From: an uncultured Lachnospiraceae bacterium
Lineage (GTDB): Bacteria > Bacillota > Clostridia > Lachnospirales > Lachnospiraceae
NCBI GenBank assembly: GCA_934418125.1
Contig: CAKRWT010000001.1
Coordinates: 124,001-188,000 of the forward strand
DNA length: 64,000 nucleotides
Direction: 5' to 3'
Both the position numbers and the translations under genes were made by a program. Position 1 is the stretch's first letter. The number at the start of each line of letters is the position of its first letter. The notes under the pieces are model-generated. The model was not told where the DNA came from and did no database searches. It saw only the letters and a program-made list of their open reading frames with translations. This document shows positions 26,839 through 35,809 of the stretch, piece after piece.

Positions 26839-27992
26839 AGTCCTGAAAGGTCTCCCTTTTCATAAAAATCAACATAGCCTGCTGCCTGTGTCGCCACATC
26901 AAAGCCTGCCTGCCGCATGGTCTGATACATATCCTGGCGGTCATAGGCTGCCTGTGTGACAATCTCTTTTGCCCAGGTTTCCGGTGCCTGCCCTATACTC
27001 AGATAAGTTACCAAATCGGTTGCTTTTGCTTCCCGTGTAATGGTATCCGATACAAAGCACTTGAGTCCGGCTGCCTGTGCCTCTACCAACACGCCCGGCA
27101 GTCCTTCAAAAAAGGACGGTAACAGGAACACATCAAACGCCTGGTAATACTTCTGCGGTTCCCGCTGGTTCCCCAGAAACCGCACTTTATCCGCTATGCC
27201 AAGGCTCTCACACTGTTTCTCTATCGCTTCTTTATCCGGTCCGTCCCCTAAGAGCAGCAATACCGCATCCTCCCGCAGCTTGCAGACCTGTTCAAAAACA
27301 GCAATCAGATACGGATGGTTTTTCTGATAATTAAATCGTCCCACATGTCCCAGCACCAGCTTGTTCTGTAGCTGCAACTGCTCCCGCATCTGTTTCCTAA
27401 GTTGTGGGTTATAGGTAAATTTCACGGCATCGATAGCATTGTGGATAATCTTTACTTTGCCTGCCTCCATCACATCTTTTCCGAAGACATCTTCTCCTGC
27501 CAGCCGGGAACAGGCAAAACAATAGTCTGCCTTCTTTGCCAGATTCCGGCGGAAAAACCGGGTAGCCATTCCCTTTAAGCCCTTCTCCACACCGGCGTTT
27601 CTGGAATGTGCCACCGTTACCGGCACTCCCTGCTCCTTCGCAATGGGAAGGTAGATTCCGGCAGTACTGGTCATGTGTCCCTGCACCACCCGGAATTCAT
27701 GGTGTTCCTGAAAGAAGGCTTCTACCGCCTTACGGTAAGTTCCATAATTATATACTTTAAATTTGGGAAGTACATAGATATGCCCGCCCATTTTCTTAAT
27801 TTCTTCATCATAAAATTCCGGTTTTCTGACACTCACATCATCACCGGCTTCTTTCACTGCACTGCTATGCACCAGGAAGTCAAACTGTATTTTCTCCCGG
27901 TCCATCTGCCTGTATAAATCCATAATGCGGCTTTCTGCACCGCCAAGACCTACTCCGCCAAGTACATGCAATACCCGGATTACCTCTGCCAT
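26835..27992 (-). CDS. Glycosyltransferase family 4 protein (EpsF-like)
   Basis: A 385-residue GT-B enzyme: RVLHVLGGVGLGGAESRIMD at the N-terminus, LGHVGRFNYQKNHPYL and VFLLPSFFEGLPGVLVEAQ in the donor half. The spread and the GGAES motif are those of the EpsF/CapM-like GT4 branch common in Clostridia and Bacilli. It is followed by a four-base overlap with the next GT4 gene and preceded by a formyltransferase gene 17 bases upstream. Confidence 0.88.
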   Translation of the reverse strand: MAEVIRVLHVLGGVGLGGAESRIMDLYRQMDREKIQFDFLVHSSAVKEAGDDVSVRKPEFYDEEIKKMGGHIYVLPKFKVYNYGTYRKAVEAFFQEHHEFRVVQGHMTSTAGIYLPIAKEQGVPVTVAHSRNAGVEKGLKGMATRFFRRNLAKKADYCFACSRLAGEDVFGKDVMEAGKVKIIHNAIDAVKFTYNPQLRKQMREQLQLQNKLVLGHVGRFNYQKNHPYLIAVFEQVCKLREDAVLLLLGDGPDKEAIEKQCESLGIADKVRFLGNQREPQKYYQAFDVFLLPSFFEGLPGVLVEAQAAGLKCFVSDTITREAKATDLVTYLSIGQAPETWAKEIVTQAAYDRQDMYQTMRQAGFDVATQAAGYVDFYEKGDLSGL

Positions 27993-28009
27993 AACTTCTC
28001 TCCTTATTC

Positions 28010-28930
28010 TTATGAAAGAATATCCCCTACCTGAATCGGATGGGCAGACTCATAACTGTCTATCAGCAGGGAACCATCTATCGTCCGGATAACCGGCTTT
28101 TCATCGAAAATGTCAATGACTTCTCCCGGTGCATAAGCGGAAAAATCTATCATTTCATCAAAGGGATGGGCTTTCCAGATGGTCACTTTCTCTTCGCCAA
28201 TCATGGCAAACGCTCCCGGAAAAGGTGCTGCAACGCCACGAACCAGATTATAAATATCGCGGGTTCTGGCATGGAAATCAATCTTGCCGTCCACTGCCGT
28301 CCGTTTGTTGTACCAGGAATCAAAATCCTTCGATTCGGTACGAATCACAATGTTATCCTCCTGATAAGCCTTTAACAGCTTGCGAATCAGATTCTTGGAG
28401 CAAATCATATTCTTATACTGGGCTGTCCGGATGTCATCGTGAGGGGTAATTGAGAACATCTCGGTTGCAAACACGTTAGGACTGTCTGCGTTTTCATCAT
28501 ACCGGAACAGATTCAGATTAAACCGGCTGTCTCCCAGAATAATCGACCAGTTTAAAGGAGAACGTCCCCTTCCAAAAGGCAGGTAACCGCAGTTGCCATG
28601 AAAGCCATACACACCATAACGGAAACAGTCTAATACGGATTTCGGCACCAGTCTCTGCCAGCCCATGGAAATACCGATATCAAATTCATTTTCTTTCATA
28701 AAGTTCTGTGTCTTTTCATCTGTCAGAAAATAACTGTCTGCCTCATGAACCGGAATCCCATAACGTTCTGTCAGTACCGACAATCCCTTATAACCGGACA
28801 CCTGATTCTTCTTCGTTACTTCCGGGCTGATGGTAATAACCAAATCCACCGGGCAAATCTGCTCGTGGATAAAACTTACAATATTTTCCGAAGTATCTTT
28901 TACTCCAAAAACAACTACTTTATATCTCAT
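28010..28930 (-). CDS. Formyltransferase family protein, second copy (altered triad)
   Basis: A 306-residue protein with the formyltransferase fold: FDIGISMGWQRLVP in the core, then YGFHGNCGYLPFGRGRSPLNWSI with the catalytic His at 111, and DSPNVFATEMF where the family has the catalytic Asp (Asp149). The Asn two residues before the His in most members (Asn101 in the copy at 20412) is Gly109 here, so the usual Asn-His-Asp triad is incomplete. The C-terminal part (GKIDFHARTRDIYNLVRGV, PFPGAFA) matches the Fmt C-terminal domain. It is probably an amino-sugar N-formyltransferase acting in the cytosol. It lies between a GT10 and a GT4 gene, away from the carrier cassette, so the two copies likely have different substrates. 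Confidence 0.75.
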   Translation of the reverse strand: MRYKVVVFGVKDTSENIVSFIHEQICPVDLVITISPEVTKKNQVSGYKGLSVLTERYGIPVHEADSYFLTDEKTQNFMKENEFDIGISMGWQRLVPKSVLDCFRYGVYGFHGNCGYLPFGRGRSPLNWSIILGDSRFNLNLFRYDENADSPNVFATEMFSITPHDDIRTAQYKNMICSKNLIRKLLKAYQEDNIVIRTESKDFDSWYNKRTAVDGKIDFHARTRDIYNLVRGVAAPFPGAFAMIGEEKVTIWKAHPFDEMIDFSAYAPGEVIDIFDEKPVIRTIDGSLLIDSYESAHPIQVGDILS

Positions 28931-28961
28931 CGTTTCTCTCCTGCTCTGTCTCTATGATGTA

Positions 28962-29016
28962 ATTACGAAACGGTTCCTTAGGAAGCGAGTCCTGGATGGT
29001 TATTCGCCTTGCACAC
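28962..29016. repeat. Possible remnant related to the palindromic element at 6409-6546
   Basis: In the gap between the GT10 and second formyltransferase genes, 28985-29006 reads nearly the same as 6514-6534: both share GCG-GTCC-GATGGTTAT with few changes. A short hairpin, TTCC-TTA-GGAA (28974-28984), precedes it. The left half of the larger element is missing or too changed to see. Confidence 0.4.
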
Positions 29017-29021
29017 CCATC

Positions 29022-29942
29022 TTAGTTACATAAATAATGCTCATACAGATAATCCTGCATATTCCGGTACTCCTGCACCCGCTCATAATTCTCCAGTACC
29101 GCCGGCAGCTTCTCTTCATAGGTCTGTCTGTTACACTGCTTTAAGGCTTCCTTCGCCAGCTCCAAATCCGGTTTTTCCAATAGAATCATACCATCTGTGT
29201 TGAAAAACTCCGAAATTTTTCTGGCTCCTACATAGATAGGAATGGTCTGGGATGCCAGACAACTGGTCAGCCGCTCTGAAAAATAGTAATCCGAAATATC
29301 ATTCTCTATGATAAAGGAGAATCGGTATCTGTCCAGCGTTTCATCCACGCTCTTTACATAGTCTCCTCCGTCAAATCTTCCATAAGTATCTGCCAGTCTC
29401 TCTACCTTACACATCTTTGCCAATGCCAGTCGGAAACGATGCAGCTCACACATAACCTTATCGGAACTTAGAATCGACACATCCCTGTCCTTTTTCTCCG
29501 ACAAGCCGGTTTTCATCTCCTGGTTCCAGATGCCTGCCGCAATGGGATAGAATCTCGCATTCTCCACGGCATTTAATATCTGTTCATCATAAGTAAAGAT
29601 ATATTTAAATTCCTTTTCCAGTCCCTTATGCTTACGAAACACCTCATAGTCCTGTGGCACGATGATTCTTGATTCCGTCAGCATGCCATATTTTACCAGA
29701 GGTTTTCCCAAAGTTTTCGGCATGGATTCCGGTCCATAGAAATGGGTGTCCAGTCCATAATTGTACCGGTCCCAGAAGAAATACTTTCCTTCATGCCCAA
29801 AAGGGGCATGCTGACTATGCCTGTTTTTGATAAAATAGGTTTCTAGCAGCTGCCCCTCCTGGTTATATATGTTAGGCATTGTATTGGTAATATAATACTC
29901 TTTGGAAATCTGTATCCGGTAACTGCCAAGCTTAAATTCCAT
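29022..29942 (-). CDS. GT10-like alpha-1,3-fucosyltransferase family protein
   Basis: A 306-residue soluble protein. The C-terminal half has RFSFIIENDISDYYFSERL (207-225) and SQTIPIYVGA (231-240), which correspond to the FxxxxENS-x-YVTEK and GTIPIYWG blocks of GT10 alpha-1,3/4-fucosyltransferases that bind GDP-fucose. The Tyr-Val-Thr-Glu-Lys part is changed (YYFSERL), so the donor could be another GDP-sugar. The N-terminal half is acceptor-binding and poorly conserved, with no heptad repeats of the Helicobacter type. With two GT11 genes downstream in the same direction it supports a fucose-bearing left-hand glycan. Confidence 0.72.
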   Translation of the reverse strand: MEFKLGSYRIQISKEYYITNTMPNIYNQEGQLLETYFIKNRHSQHAPFGHEGKYFFWDRYNYGLDTHFYGPESMPKTLGKPLVKYGMLTESRIIVPQDYEVFRKHKGLEKEFKYIFTYDEQILNAVENARFYPIAAGIWNQEMKTGLSEKKDRDVSILSSDKVMCELHRFRLALAKMCKVERLADTYGRFDGGDYVKSVDETLDRYRFSFIIENDISDYYFSERLTSCLASQTIPIYVGARKISEFFNTDGMILLEKPDLELAKEALKQCNRQTYEEKLPAVLENYERVQEYRNMQDYLYEHYLCN

Positions 29943-29960
29943 CTTCTCTCCCCAACGTGA

Positions 29961-30938
29961 TTACTTTAAGTATTCTTTGTACCAGTCAATTGCAATGGCG
30001 ATTCCTTTTTCAAAATCATATTCCGGATTGTAGCCAAGTAACTCTCTTGCCTTGCTGATGTCTGCATTGGAATCCCTTACATCACCTTTTCGGTTAGGTC
30101 CGTGGATAGGCTCTACATCCTTTCCCAATGCCTCACACAGATATTTGTAAATATCATTTAAGAATAATCTTCCACCTGCACCAATGTTGAATGCCTGTCC
30201 TGCTGCCTCACTGGATGCCTGGCAGGCGCGCATATTGGCTTCAATGACATTATCGATATAGGTAAAGTCCCTGGACTGCATACCATCTCCATTAATGGTC
30301 GGTACTTCTCCATGCAGAAGCTGCTTGATAAACTTAGGGATTACGGCAGCATACATTCCATTCGGGTCCTGTCTGCGTCCGAATACGTTAAAATAACGGA
30401 GTCCGTAAGTGTCCAGTCCGTAAAGTTCCTTATACAGACGCCCATACTCTTCATCTACCTTTTTTGTCAATGCATATGGGGAAATTACCTTTCCTTCCTG
30501 CCCTTCCTTCTTCGGCAGGGTTGTTGAATCTCCGTATACGGATGAGCTGGAGGCATAGACAAATTTCCTGACTCCGTTCTGTCTGGAAGCTTCCATCATA
30601 TTTAATGTACCGCGGATATTGATTTCTTCATAGAGTAACGGCATCTCGATACTTCTTGGCACACTGCCCCAGGCTGCTTCATTCATGACATAATCCACAC
30701 CTTTTGTTGCCTCCAGACAGGTATCCAGGTTGCGGATATCCCCTTTGATAAAGGTAAATCTCTCATTCTCAGTCAGGTGTTCGATATTCTCATATTTGCC
30801 GGTAGATAAATCATCCAGACAGCGCACGGTATATCCGAGTCCAATCAACGCTTCACAAATATTGGAACCGATAAATCCGGCACCACCGCTTACTAAGAAT
30901 ACACTGTCCTTGTCAAACACAATATCCTGATAACCCAT
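29961..30938 (-). CDS. UDP-N-acetylhexosamine/uronate 4-epimerase (WbpP/TviC-like)
   Basis: Starting at the ATG at 30938 (AGGA eight bases upstream; a GTG at 30953 is less likely) gives 325 residues. It is an extended short-chain dehydrogenase: GGAGFIG (18-24) for NAD, a Ser run at 130-133, and Tyr155-x3-Lys159. SRDFTYIDNVIEAN and AFNIGAGGR are typical of the WbpP/TviC and GalE-like branch that accepts N-acetylated sugars. Two genes upstream is a UDP-HexNAc 6-dehydrogenase; in the Vi antigen and WbpO/WbpP systems this pair yields UDP-GalNAc uronic acid. Plain UDP-glucose 4-epimerase activity cannot be excluded from sequence. Confidence 0.85.
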   Translation of the reverse strand: MGYQDIVFDKDSVFLVSGGAGFIGSNICEALIGLGYTVRCLDDLSTGKYENIEHLTENERFTFIKGDIRNLDTCLEATKGVDYVMNEAAWGSVPRSIEMPLLYEEINIRGTLNMMEASRQNGVRKFVYASSSSVYGDSTTLPKKEGQEGKVISPYALTKKVDEEYGRLYKELYGLDTYGLRYFNVFGRRQDPNGMYAAVIPKFIKQLLHGEVPTINGDGMQSRDFTYIDNVIEANMRACQASSEAAGQAFNIGAGGRLFLNDIYKYLCEALGKDVEPIHGPNRKGDVRDSNADISKARELLGYNPEYDFEKGIAIAIDWYKEYLK

Positions 30939-30962
30939 TTCTTTCTTCCTCACTTTTCATCG

Positions 30963-32315
30963 TTAGTTTCTGACTGTTATCCATTCTCTTAGCAATAAAA
31001 AGAATGCTATATAAAACAAGGCAAACCCATATATCATATACCTTGACAGGCACATGATAGTCAGGGAACAGGCACATACATTTGCTACAATAAACAAAAG
31101 TGCCACGCCCATAAGAATTGCACTGTCCTTATTTTTCCTCTTTACACAAATCCCTATGCCAAATGCCACTGCTGCTGCATACAATAGCAGGGCAATCCAG
31201 TTAATCACCGGATGCACCACTGCAATACTGCGGATAAATCCATAACTGCATAACAACATATAATCATACAGCCACTGTCCGAAACACCGGGGAAGCAGCT
31301 TCTTTAACATGGCTCCTGCCATTTCATCTGACATGCTGCTTTGCTGGTAGTAATCTACCTGCCCCAGTCCAAAATAATATGCAGATAAATCTGCCTCCAA
31401 TATCTGGAATTTCAAGGTATCGTGATATTCTTCCAGATGGCTGATTCGCTCTGTATAGGTATCCCCCGCATAACGGTAATTGGCTCCAATCTGGTCTGCC
31501 TCCTCATAGAAACGGTCAAAAAATTCCCTTTCCAGACTTCCTTGGGCAAACACTTCGCCGTCCTCTTTATCGCTGGCATACATAATATTGGTAAGCGTGT
31601 TTACCTTACCATATGTATTCCCCATAAAATAGCCGGATACGCCATAGTTATACACATGTACCGTCAATGTCCGGAGTGCAAACACTGCAAGTACCACCAG
31701 AACCGGCACAAACAGGGTGCGGAACCTTCTGCCTTCTATTATTTTCCAGGCAAGAACCAACATCCATATCAGAATGGTTGTCATCATCTGTCCTCTGGTC
31801 AAAGACAGCAGGAACGCCAACACCAGACTTAAAATTCCGTCCTTTCGCGTTCCTTCCCAGATAGTTCTTAATAAAAAATACAGAAAAAACTGAAACAGTG
31901 GAATACACAGGGCTTCACTCATCACCGAATTCTCCAGAAAGATATGCAAAGCAGATACATACCGTGTCATCAGATGAGGTGCCAGCTGCAGGGCTACTAT
32001 CACCAGTTCTTCCCATACTTTCAGTTGAAAATGCTTGGTAAGATATTCTGACAGGACAAAAATACCACAGGCAGCCAGTATATTCTGTACCACCGCCACC
32101 ATGGTCAGATAACCATTCCCGGAAAAGAGACGGAAAAATGCCAAAAATAAAGGATACAGCGGCTCTCTGTGAATGTGCATCGTAATGTACTGCTCGGAAT
32201 CGTTGTAGACTCCCACCCCATACCGGGCAAACATTCCCAGAAAGAACGCCAATAATCCTGCCAGAATCCAAAAGGAACTATTTTTCCAGCAAACCGCTTT
32301 GTTGCTTTTTGTCAC
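30963..32315 (-). CDS. Polytopic membrane protein, GT-C-like, function unknown
   Basis: No ATG opens this frame. A GTG at 32315 with GGAG at 32325-32328 (inside the end of the dehydrogenase gene) gives 450 residues, beginning MTKSNKAVCW; a TTG at 32330 is the other option. About eleven membrane segments are visible. The first outside loop has VYNDSEQYITM and REPLYPLF, which resembles the Asp-containing loop of GT39/ArnT-type GT-C enzymes, though a second acidic residue is not obvious. It sits between the dehydrogenase and epimerase genes. A role as an outside glycosyltransferase is inferred only from fold and context. Confidence 0.6.
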   Translation of the reverse strand: MTKSNKAVCWKNSSFWILAGLLAFFLGMFARYGVGVYNDSEQYITMHIHREPLYPLFLAFFRLFSGNGYLTMVAVVQNILAACGIFVLSEYLTKHFQLKVWEELVIVALQLAPHLMTRYVSALHIFLENSVMSEALCIPLFQFFLYFLLRTIWEGTRKDGILSLVLAFLLSLTRGQMMTTILIWMLVLAWKIIEGRRFRTLFVPVLVVLAVFALRTLTVHVYNYGVSGYFMGNTYGKVNTLTNIMYASDKEDGEVFAQGSLEREFFDRFYEEADQIGANYRYAGDTYTERISHLEEYHDTLKFQILEADLSAYYFGLGQVDYYQQSSMSDEMAGAMLKKLLPRCFGQWLYDYMLLCSYGFIRSIAVVHPVINWIALLLYAAAVAFGIGICVKRKNKDSAILMGVALLFIVANVCACSLTIMCLSRYMIYGFALFYIAFFLLLREWITVRN

Positions 32316-32317
32316 TG

Positions 32318-33634
32318 TTACAGTCTCCAATACAGATAATCCTCTGTCTGATACTCTTTTCTGTCTAACAATCCTTTAATATCCATTAACACCTTCTGCT
32401 TGTGCTTTGGATTGTAGAAGCTGCTGATTTCGTTCTTGCTCAAAGATAAGAACTGTTTATGTGCTACTGCGATGATAACCGCATCCACATCTTTTACGGC
32501 ATCCATCGTCTGGAACGTAATGCCATATAAACGCTTTGCCTCATCTGCATCTGCTTCCGGGTCTACGACAATAGGCTCAATGCCATATTCGCCCAGCTCT
32601 CTGTAAATATCAATTACCTTGGTGTTTCTGGTATCCGGGCAGTTTTCCTTAAAGGTAAAGCCCAGAATCGCTACCTTGGCATTCTTTACCGGAATGTCTG
32701 CCTTAATCAAATCTTTTACCAGACTCTCTGCTACATATTTACCCATGTCATCATTGATACGGCGTCCGGATAAGATAATCTGGGAATGATAGCCCAGTTC
32801 CTCTGCCTTATACGTCAGATAATAGGGGTCTACACCGATACAATGCCCTCCTACCAGACCTGGCATGAATTTCAGGAAATTCCATTTGGTTCCGGCCGCT
32901 TCCAGTACTGCCTTGGTATCGATTCCCATTCTGTGGAAAATCATGGAAAGCTCGTTCATGAAAGCAATATTAATATCTCGCTGGCTATTCTCAATTACCT
33001 TGGCAGCCTCTGCTACCTTAATAGATTCTGCACGATATACGCCAGCCTCTACAACCAGCTCGTAGACCTTTGCTACGGTGTCCAGTGTCTCCTCATCCAT
33101 ACCGGATACAATCTTTGTAATGGTTTCCAGTCTATGTACCTTATCGCCGGGGTTAATACGTTCCGGGGAATATCCAATCTTAAAATCAACACCACATTTC
33201 AAACCGGATTCCTTTTCCAGAATCGGCACACAGATATCTTCTGTAACACCCGGATATACGGTAGACTCAAATACTACAACAGAGCCTTTTGTCAGATTCT
33301 GTCCCAGAATACGGCTGGCTCCCTCCACCGGTGTCAAATCCGGTGTATGGTCATCGTTAACCGGTGTTGGTACGGCTACGATATGGAACTTTGCTTCTTT
33401 TAACCTGGAAGGGTCTGCTGTGAACTCTACGGTTGTGTTCTTAATTACTTCATCTCCTACTTCGTTGGTAGGGTCTACACCATTCTTGTACAGTTCAATC
33501 TTCTTCTCATTTAAGTCAAAACCTACTACCTGGATTTTTCTTGCGAAGGCTACTGCGATAGGCATTCCCACATAACCAAGTCCTACCAATGAAAGCTTCT
33601 CTTCGCCATTTACGATTTTCTCATATAATCCCAT
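32318..33634 (-). CDS. UDP-N-acetylhexosamine 6-dehydrogenase (WbpA/WbpO/TviB-like)
   Basis: The ATG at 33634 follows GGCGGA and gives 438 residues starting MGLYEKIV; a longer frame to 33754 adds 40 residues unlike the family. It has the NAD motif GLGYVG (18-23), VFESTVYPG (121-129) and the catalytic Cys265 in VGGHCIGVDPYYLT, followed by the C-terminal domain with FTFKENCPDTRNTK. GGHCIGVDPYYLT is the form seen in dehydrogenases for N-acetylated UDP-sugars rather than UDP-glucose dehydrogenase. It oxidises C6 to the carboxylate in two steps. With the epimerase at 29961 it would provide UDP-GlcNAcA/GalNAcA, the likely substrate for the two AsnB amidotransferases. Confidence 0.9.
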   Translation of the reverse strand: MGLYEKIVNGEEKLSLVGLGYVGMPIAVAFARKIQVVGFDLNEKKIELYKNGVDPTNEVGDEVIKNTTVEFTADPSRLKEAKFHIVAVPTPVNDDHTPDLTPVEGASRILGQNLTKGSVVVFESTVYPGVTEDICVPILEKESGLKCGVDFKIGYSPERINPGDKVHRLETITKIVSGMDEETLDTVAKVYELVVEAGVYRAESIKVAEAAKVIENSQRDINIAFMNELSMIFHRMGIDTKAVLEAAGTKWNFLKFMPGLVGGHCIGVDPYYLTYKAEELGYHSQIILSGRRINDDMGKYVAESLVKDLIKADIPVKNAKVAILGFTFKENCPDTRNTKVIDIYRELGEYGIEPIVVDPEADADEAKRLYGITFQTMDAVKDVDAVIIAVAHKQFLSLSKNEISSFYNPKHKQKVLMDIKGLLDRKEYQTEDYLYWRL

Positions 33635-33713
33635 GATATTTCCGCCTTTCTTTTTCCACTTTACTTTTCTATCACACGCAGCCGGTCTGTTACAACCGTT
33701 ATCTTCCGTATCT

Positions 33714-34799
33714 CTATCGGGAAAGAATCTGATGTACCTCATCCATATAGGCACCTGTTACCAGTTTCCTGTCAAATTCCCTCTCCATTTTTTCTCTTGC
33801 TTTCTGTCCCATGTCAGACTGTTTCTCTCTGTCAAGGCTGATAAACTGCTGCATTGCCGCTATCAGTTCTTCGGCATTACCCGGTGTGAAACCGAATCCG
33901 GTTCTGCCTTCCTCAAAAGCCTCCATACAGCCGCTGATGTTGGAGGCAATCACCGGTCTCCCCGTAGCCGCCGCTTCAATCAGCGCATTAGACATTCCTT
34001 CATGGAAAGAAGCAATCACAATGGCATTTGCCGCTGTCAGGTAAGGATGGACTTCTGTATGAAAACCAAGCTGCTTAATCACACCTTCCTCTTCCAGCTC
34101 ATCTAACATCTGCTGATAATCCTCGTCACAATATCCCAGGATATCAAAATGTATTTTATCCGTGTGTAATTTTCTTGCCGCCTCTAAGAACTCCAGAATT
34201 CCCCGTTCCTTCATCACACGCCCCACGAACAGGAAATGTATCTCATCCGACTGCGGATAAGGTTCTTCCTTATGCCGCTCCAGATTGACACCGGAGCCCA
34301 TAACCATCCGGGTCTTCTTTGCCGTAATACCAAGCCGTTCAAAGATTCCCCTGTTTTCCTGATTCTGGAAGAAAATACATTCTGCCTTTTTCAGTCCCAT
34401 GCGATACATGGTTACAATCAGCTTCCGGAATAATCCGTTTCTGTCAAAAGCACCACCCAGTCCTGTAATCGTTTCGATATAAGGAACCTTATGGCATCTG
34501 GCTGCAAACCCACCATAAATATTGGGCTTAATGGTGTAGGTTACCACCAAATCCGGCTTTAACTCCTTCATCATATTACTGTAAGTACGATATAACTTCA
34601 AGTCCTCCAGAGGATTTATCCCCCTGCGGTTAATCGCCGTCTGTATAATCTGGCAGCCTTCCGCCTCCAGCTCCTTCTTCTTCGTATCATCCGGCATACT
34701 GATGAAAACCTGATGTTCCTCTGTCAGTGCCTGTACAAATTCATTGCGGAAATCGTATAACCCTCCGGAAGAATTTGTCAGAATCAAAACTCTACCCAT
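33714..34799 (-). CDS. Glycosyltransferase family 4 protein (PglA-like)
   Basis: A 361-residue GT-B enzyme: ILTNSSGGLYDFRNEFV at the N-terminus, VTYTIKPNIYGG, ITGLGGAF, then FLFVGRVMKERGILEFLE and VIASFHEGMSNALIEAA (E-x7-E). The pattern TNSSGGLYxFR and TYTIKPNIYG matches the PglA branch that adds the second sugar (GalNAc in Campylobacter) to an undecaprenyl-PP-linked bacillosamine. The gene order with a PglC-like initiating transferase, PglE-like aminotransferase and PglF-like dehydratase upstream supports this. It therefore probably adds residue two of the repeat unit from a UDP-sugar. Confidence 0.85.
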   Translation of the reverse strand: MGRVLILTNSSGGLYDFRNEFVQALTEEHQVFISMPDDTKKKELEAEGCQIIQTAINRRGINPLEDLKLYRTYSNMMKELKPDLVVTYTIKPNIYGGFAARCHKVPYIETITGLGGAFDRNGLFRKLIVTMYRMGLKKAECIFFQNQENRGIFERLGITAKKTRMVMGSGVNLERHKEEPYPQSDEIHFLFVGRVMKERGILEFLEAARKLHTDKIHFDILGYCDEDYQQMLDELEEEGVIKQLGFHTEVHPYLTAANAIVIASFHEGMSNALIEAAATGRPVIASNISGCMEAFEEGRTGFGFTPGNAEELIAAMQQFISLDREKQSDMGQKAREKMEREFDRKLVTGAYMDEVHQILSR

Positions 34800-34825
34800 C
34801 TGCTCTTCTCGCCTTCCAATCCCTG

Positions 34826-35809
34826 CTATGGCACAATCGTTTCTCCGTTCATGTCGCGGATTGCAATTTCGTTATATTTCATCATGCAGATATTCTCTGC
34901 ATAATTTCCAATCCGTACCTCATTTTCCTGCCCTGCCAGATTGGTTATCACTGCTTTTGGCATATTTACGCCACAGGCATAGGCATGAGGATACCCTCCG
35001 CCAAACCGGGGATTCACCTCAGAGATATAATAAGTATCCCCTATTTCAAAAATATCAATATCTATCATACCACGAAAACCGCAATCTTCTGCAAACTTCC
35101 GTATCAGTTCAAATAACTTCCCGTCCTTAACCGAAACAGACTTATCCGTCTCACCGGCACGCATCTTAATTTTCTTCTTAATAAAAATGTCGGTACACTT
35201 TCCCGAAATCATGTCAAGGTATACATCTGCACCATATTCCTGTCCGTCCATAAACTCCTGAATCATCAGGTCGTCATACAAATCAAACAGAACCTCTATT
35301 TCCTTGGCACTGTTTACCTTATTGATGTGGATGCTGGCACTTCCCTTGACCGGCTTTACAAACACCGGGTAGGAAATCTCGCCCCTCTCCACTGCCTGGT
35401 AGAAGGCTTCCTTCTCCACATAACATTTTCCGGTAGGAATCTGCATTTTCTGTAACAGCTCATACATACGGAACTTATCAAAACAGGTTTCCACCAGGTC
35501 ATAGTCGGAAATAATCGGTGTGGTTCCCACTGCCAGGAATCTGTCCCTTTCCTTTGCCAACAGGCTAAGTTCCGGGTCAATCAGCGAAAATACGCCGGTA
35601 ATCTGTTCCTTTTTACAGATATCCAGAATCACATCCAGATAGTCCGGTGCCGTAATCCGCGGCACCAGATAGAACGCATCTGCATCATAGACAGCCGGTG
35701 CCAGATTACTGCAATCAGTTGCTATAATCCTTCCCTTGTCTCCCAGTTCCTTTTTAAAATACTGTACTACTTTATCGCGGGTTCCCGCGCTCAATATCAG
35801 AATATTCAT
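34826..35809 (-). CDS. ATP-grasp carboxylate-amine ligase (CarB-like), first copy
   Basis: A 327-residue protein with an N-terminal Rossmann-like preATP-grasp domain (MNILILSAGTRDKVVQYFK) and an ATP-grasp domain: YPVFVKPVKGSASIHI, LMIQEFMDGQEYGADVY, DIDIFE, and the metal-binding SEVNPRFGGGYPHAYACG. Such enzymes join a carboxylate to an amine through an acyl phosphate. It overlaps the initiating transferase gene by four bases (ATGA) and lies beside the aminotransferase for a 4-amino sugar, in the place taken by the PglD acetyltransferase in pgl loci. It may acylate that amine with an amino acid or similar group. The paralogue at 56110-57075 is clearly related over its whole length. Confidence 0.82.
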   Translation of the reverse strand: MNILILSAGTRDKVVQYFKKELGDKGRIIATDCSNLAPAVYDADAFYLVPRITAPDYLDVILDICKKEQITGVFSLIDPELSLLAKERDRFLAVGTTPIISDYDLVETCFDKFRMYELLQKMQIPTGKCYVEKEAFYQAVERGEISYPVFVKPVKGSASIHINKVNSAKEIEVLFDLYDDLMIQEFMDGQEYGADVYLDMISGKCTDIFIKKKIKMRAGETDKSVSVKDGKLFELIRKFAEDCGFRGMIDIDIFEIGDTYYISEVNPRFGGGYPHAYACGVNMPKAVITNLAGQENEVRIGNYAENICMMKYNEIAIRDMNGETIVP

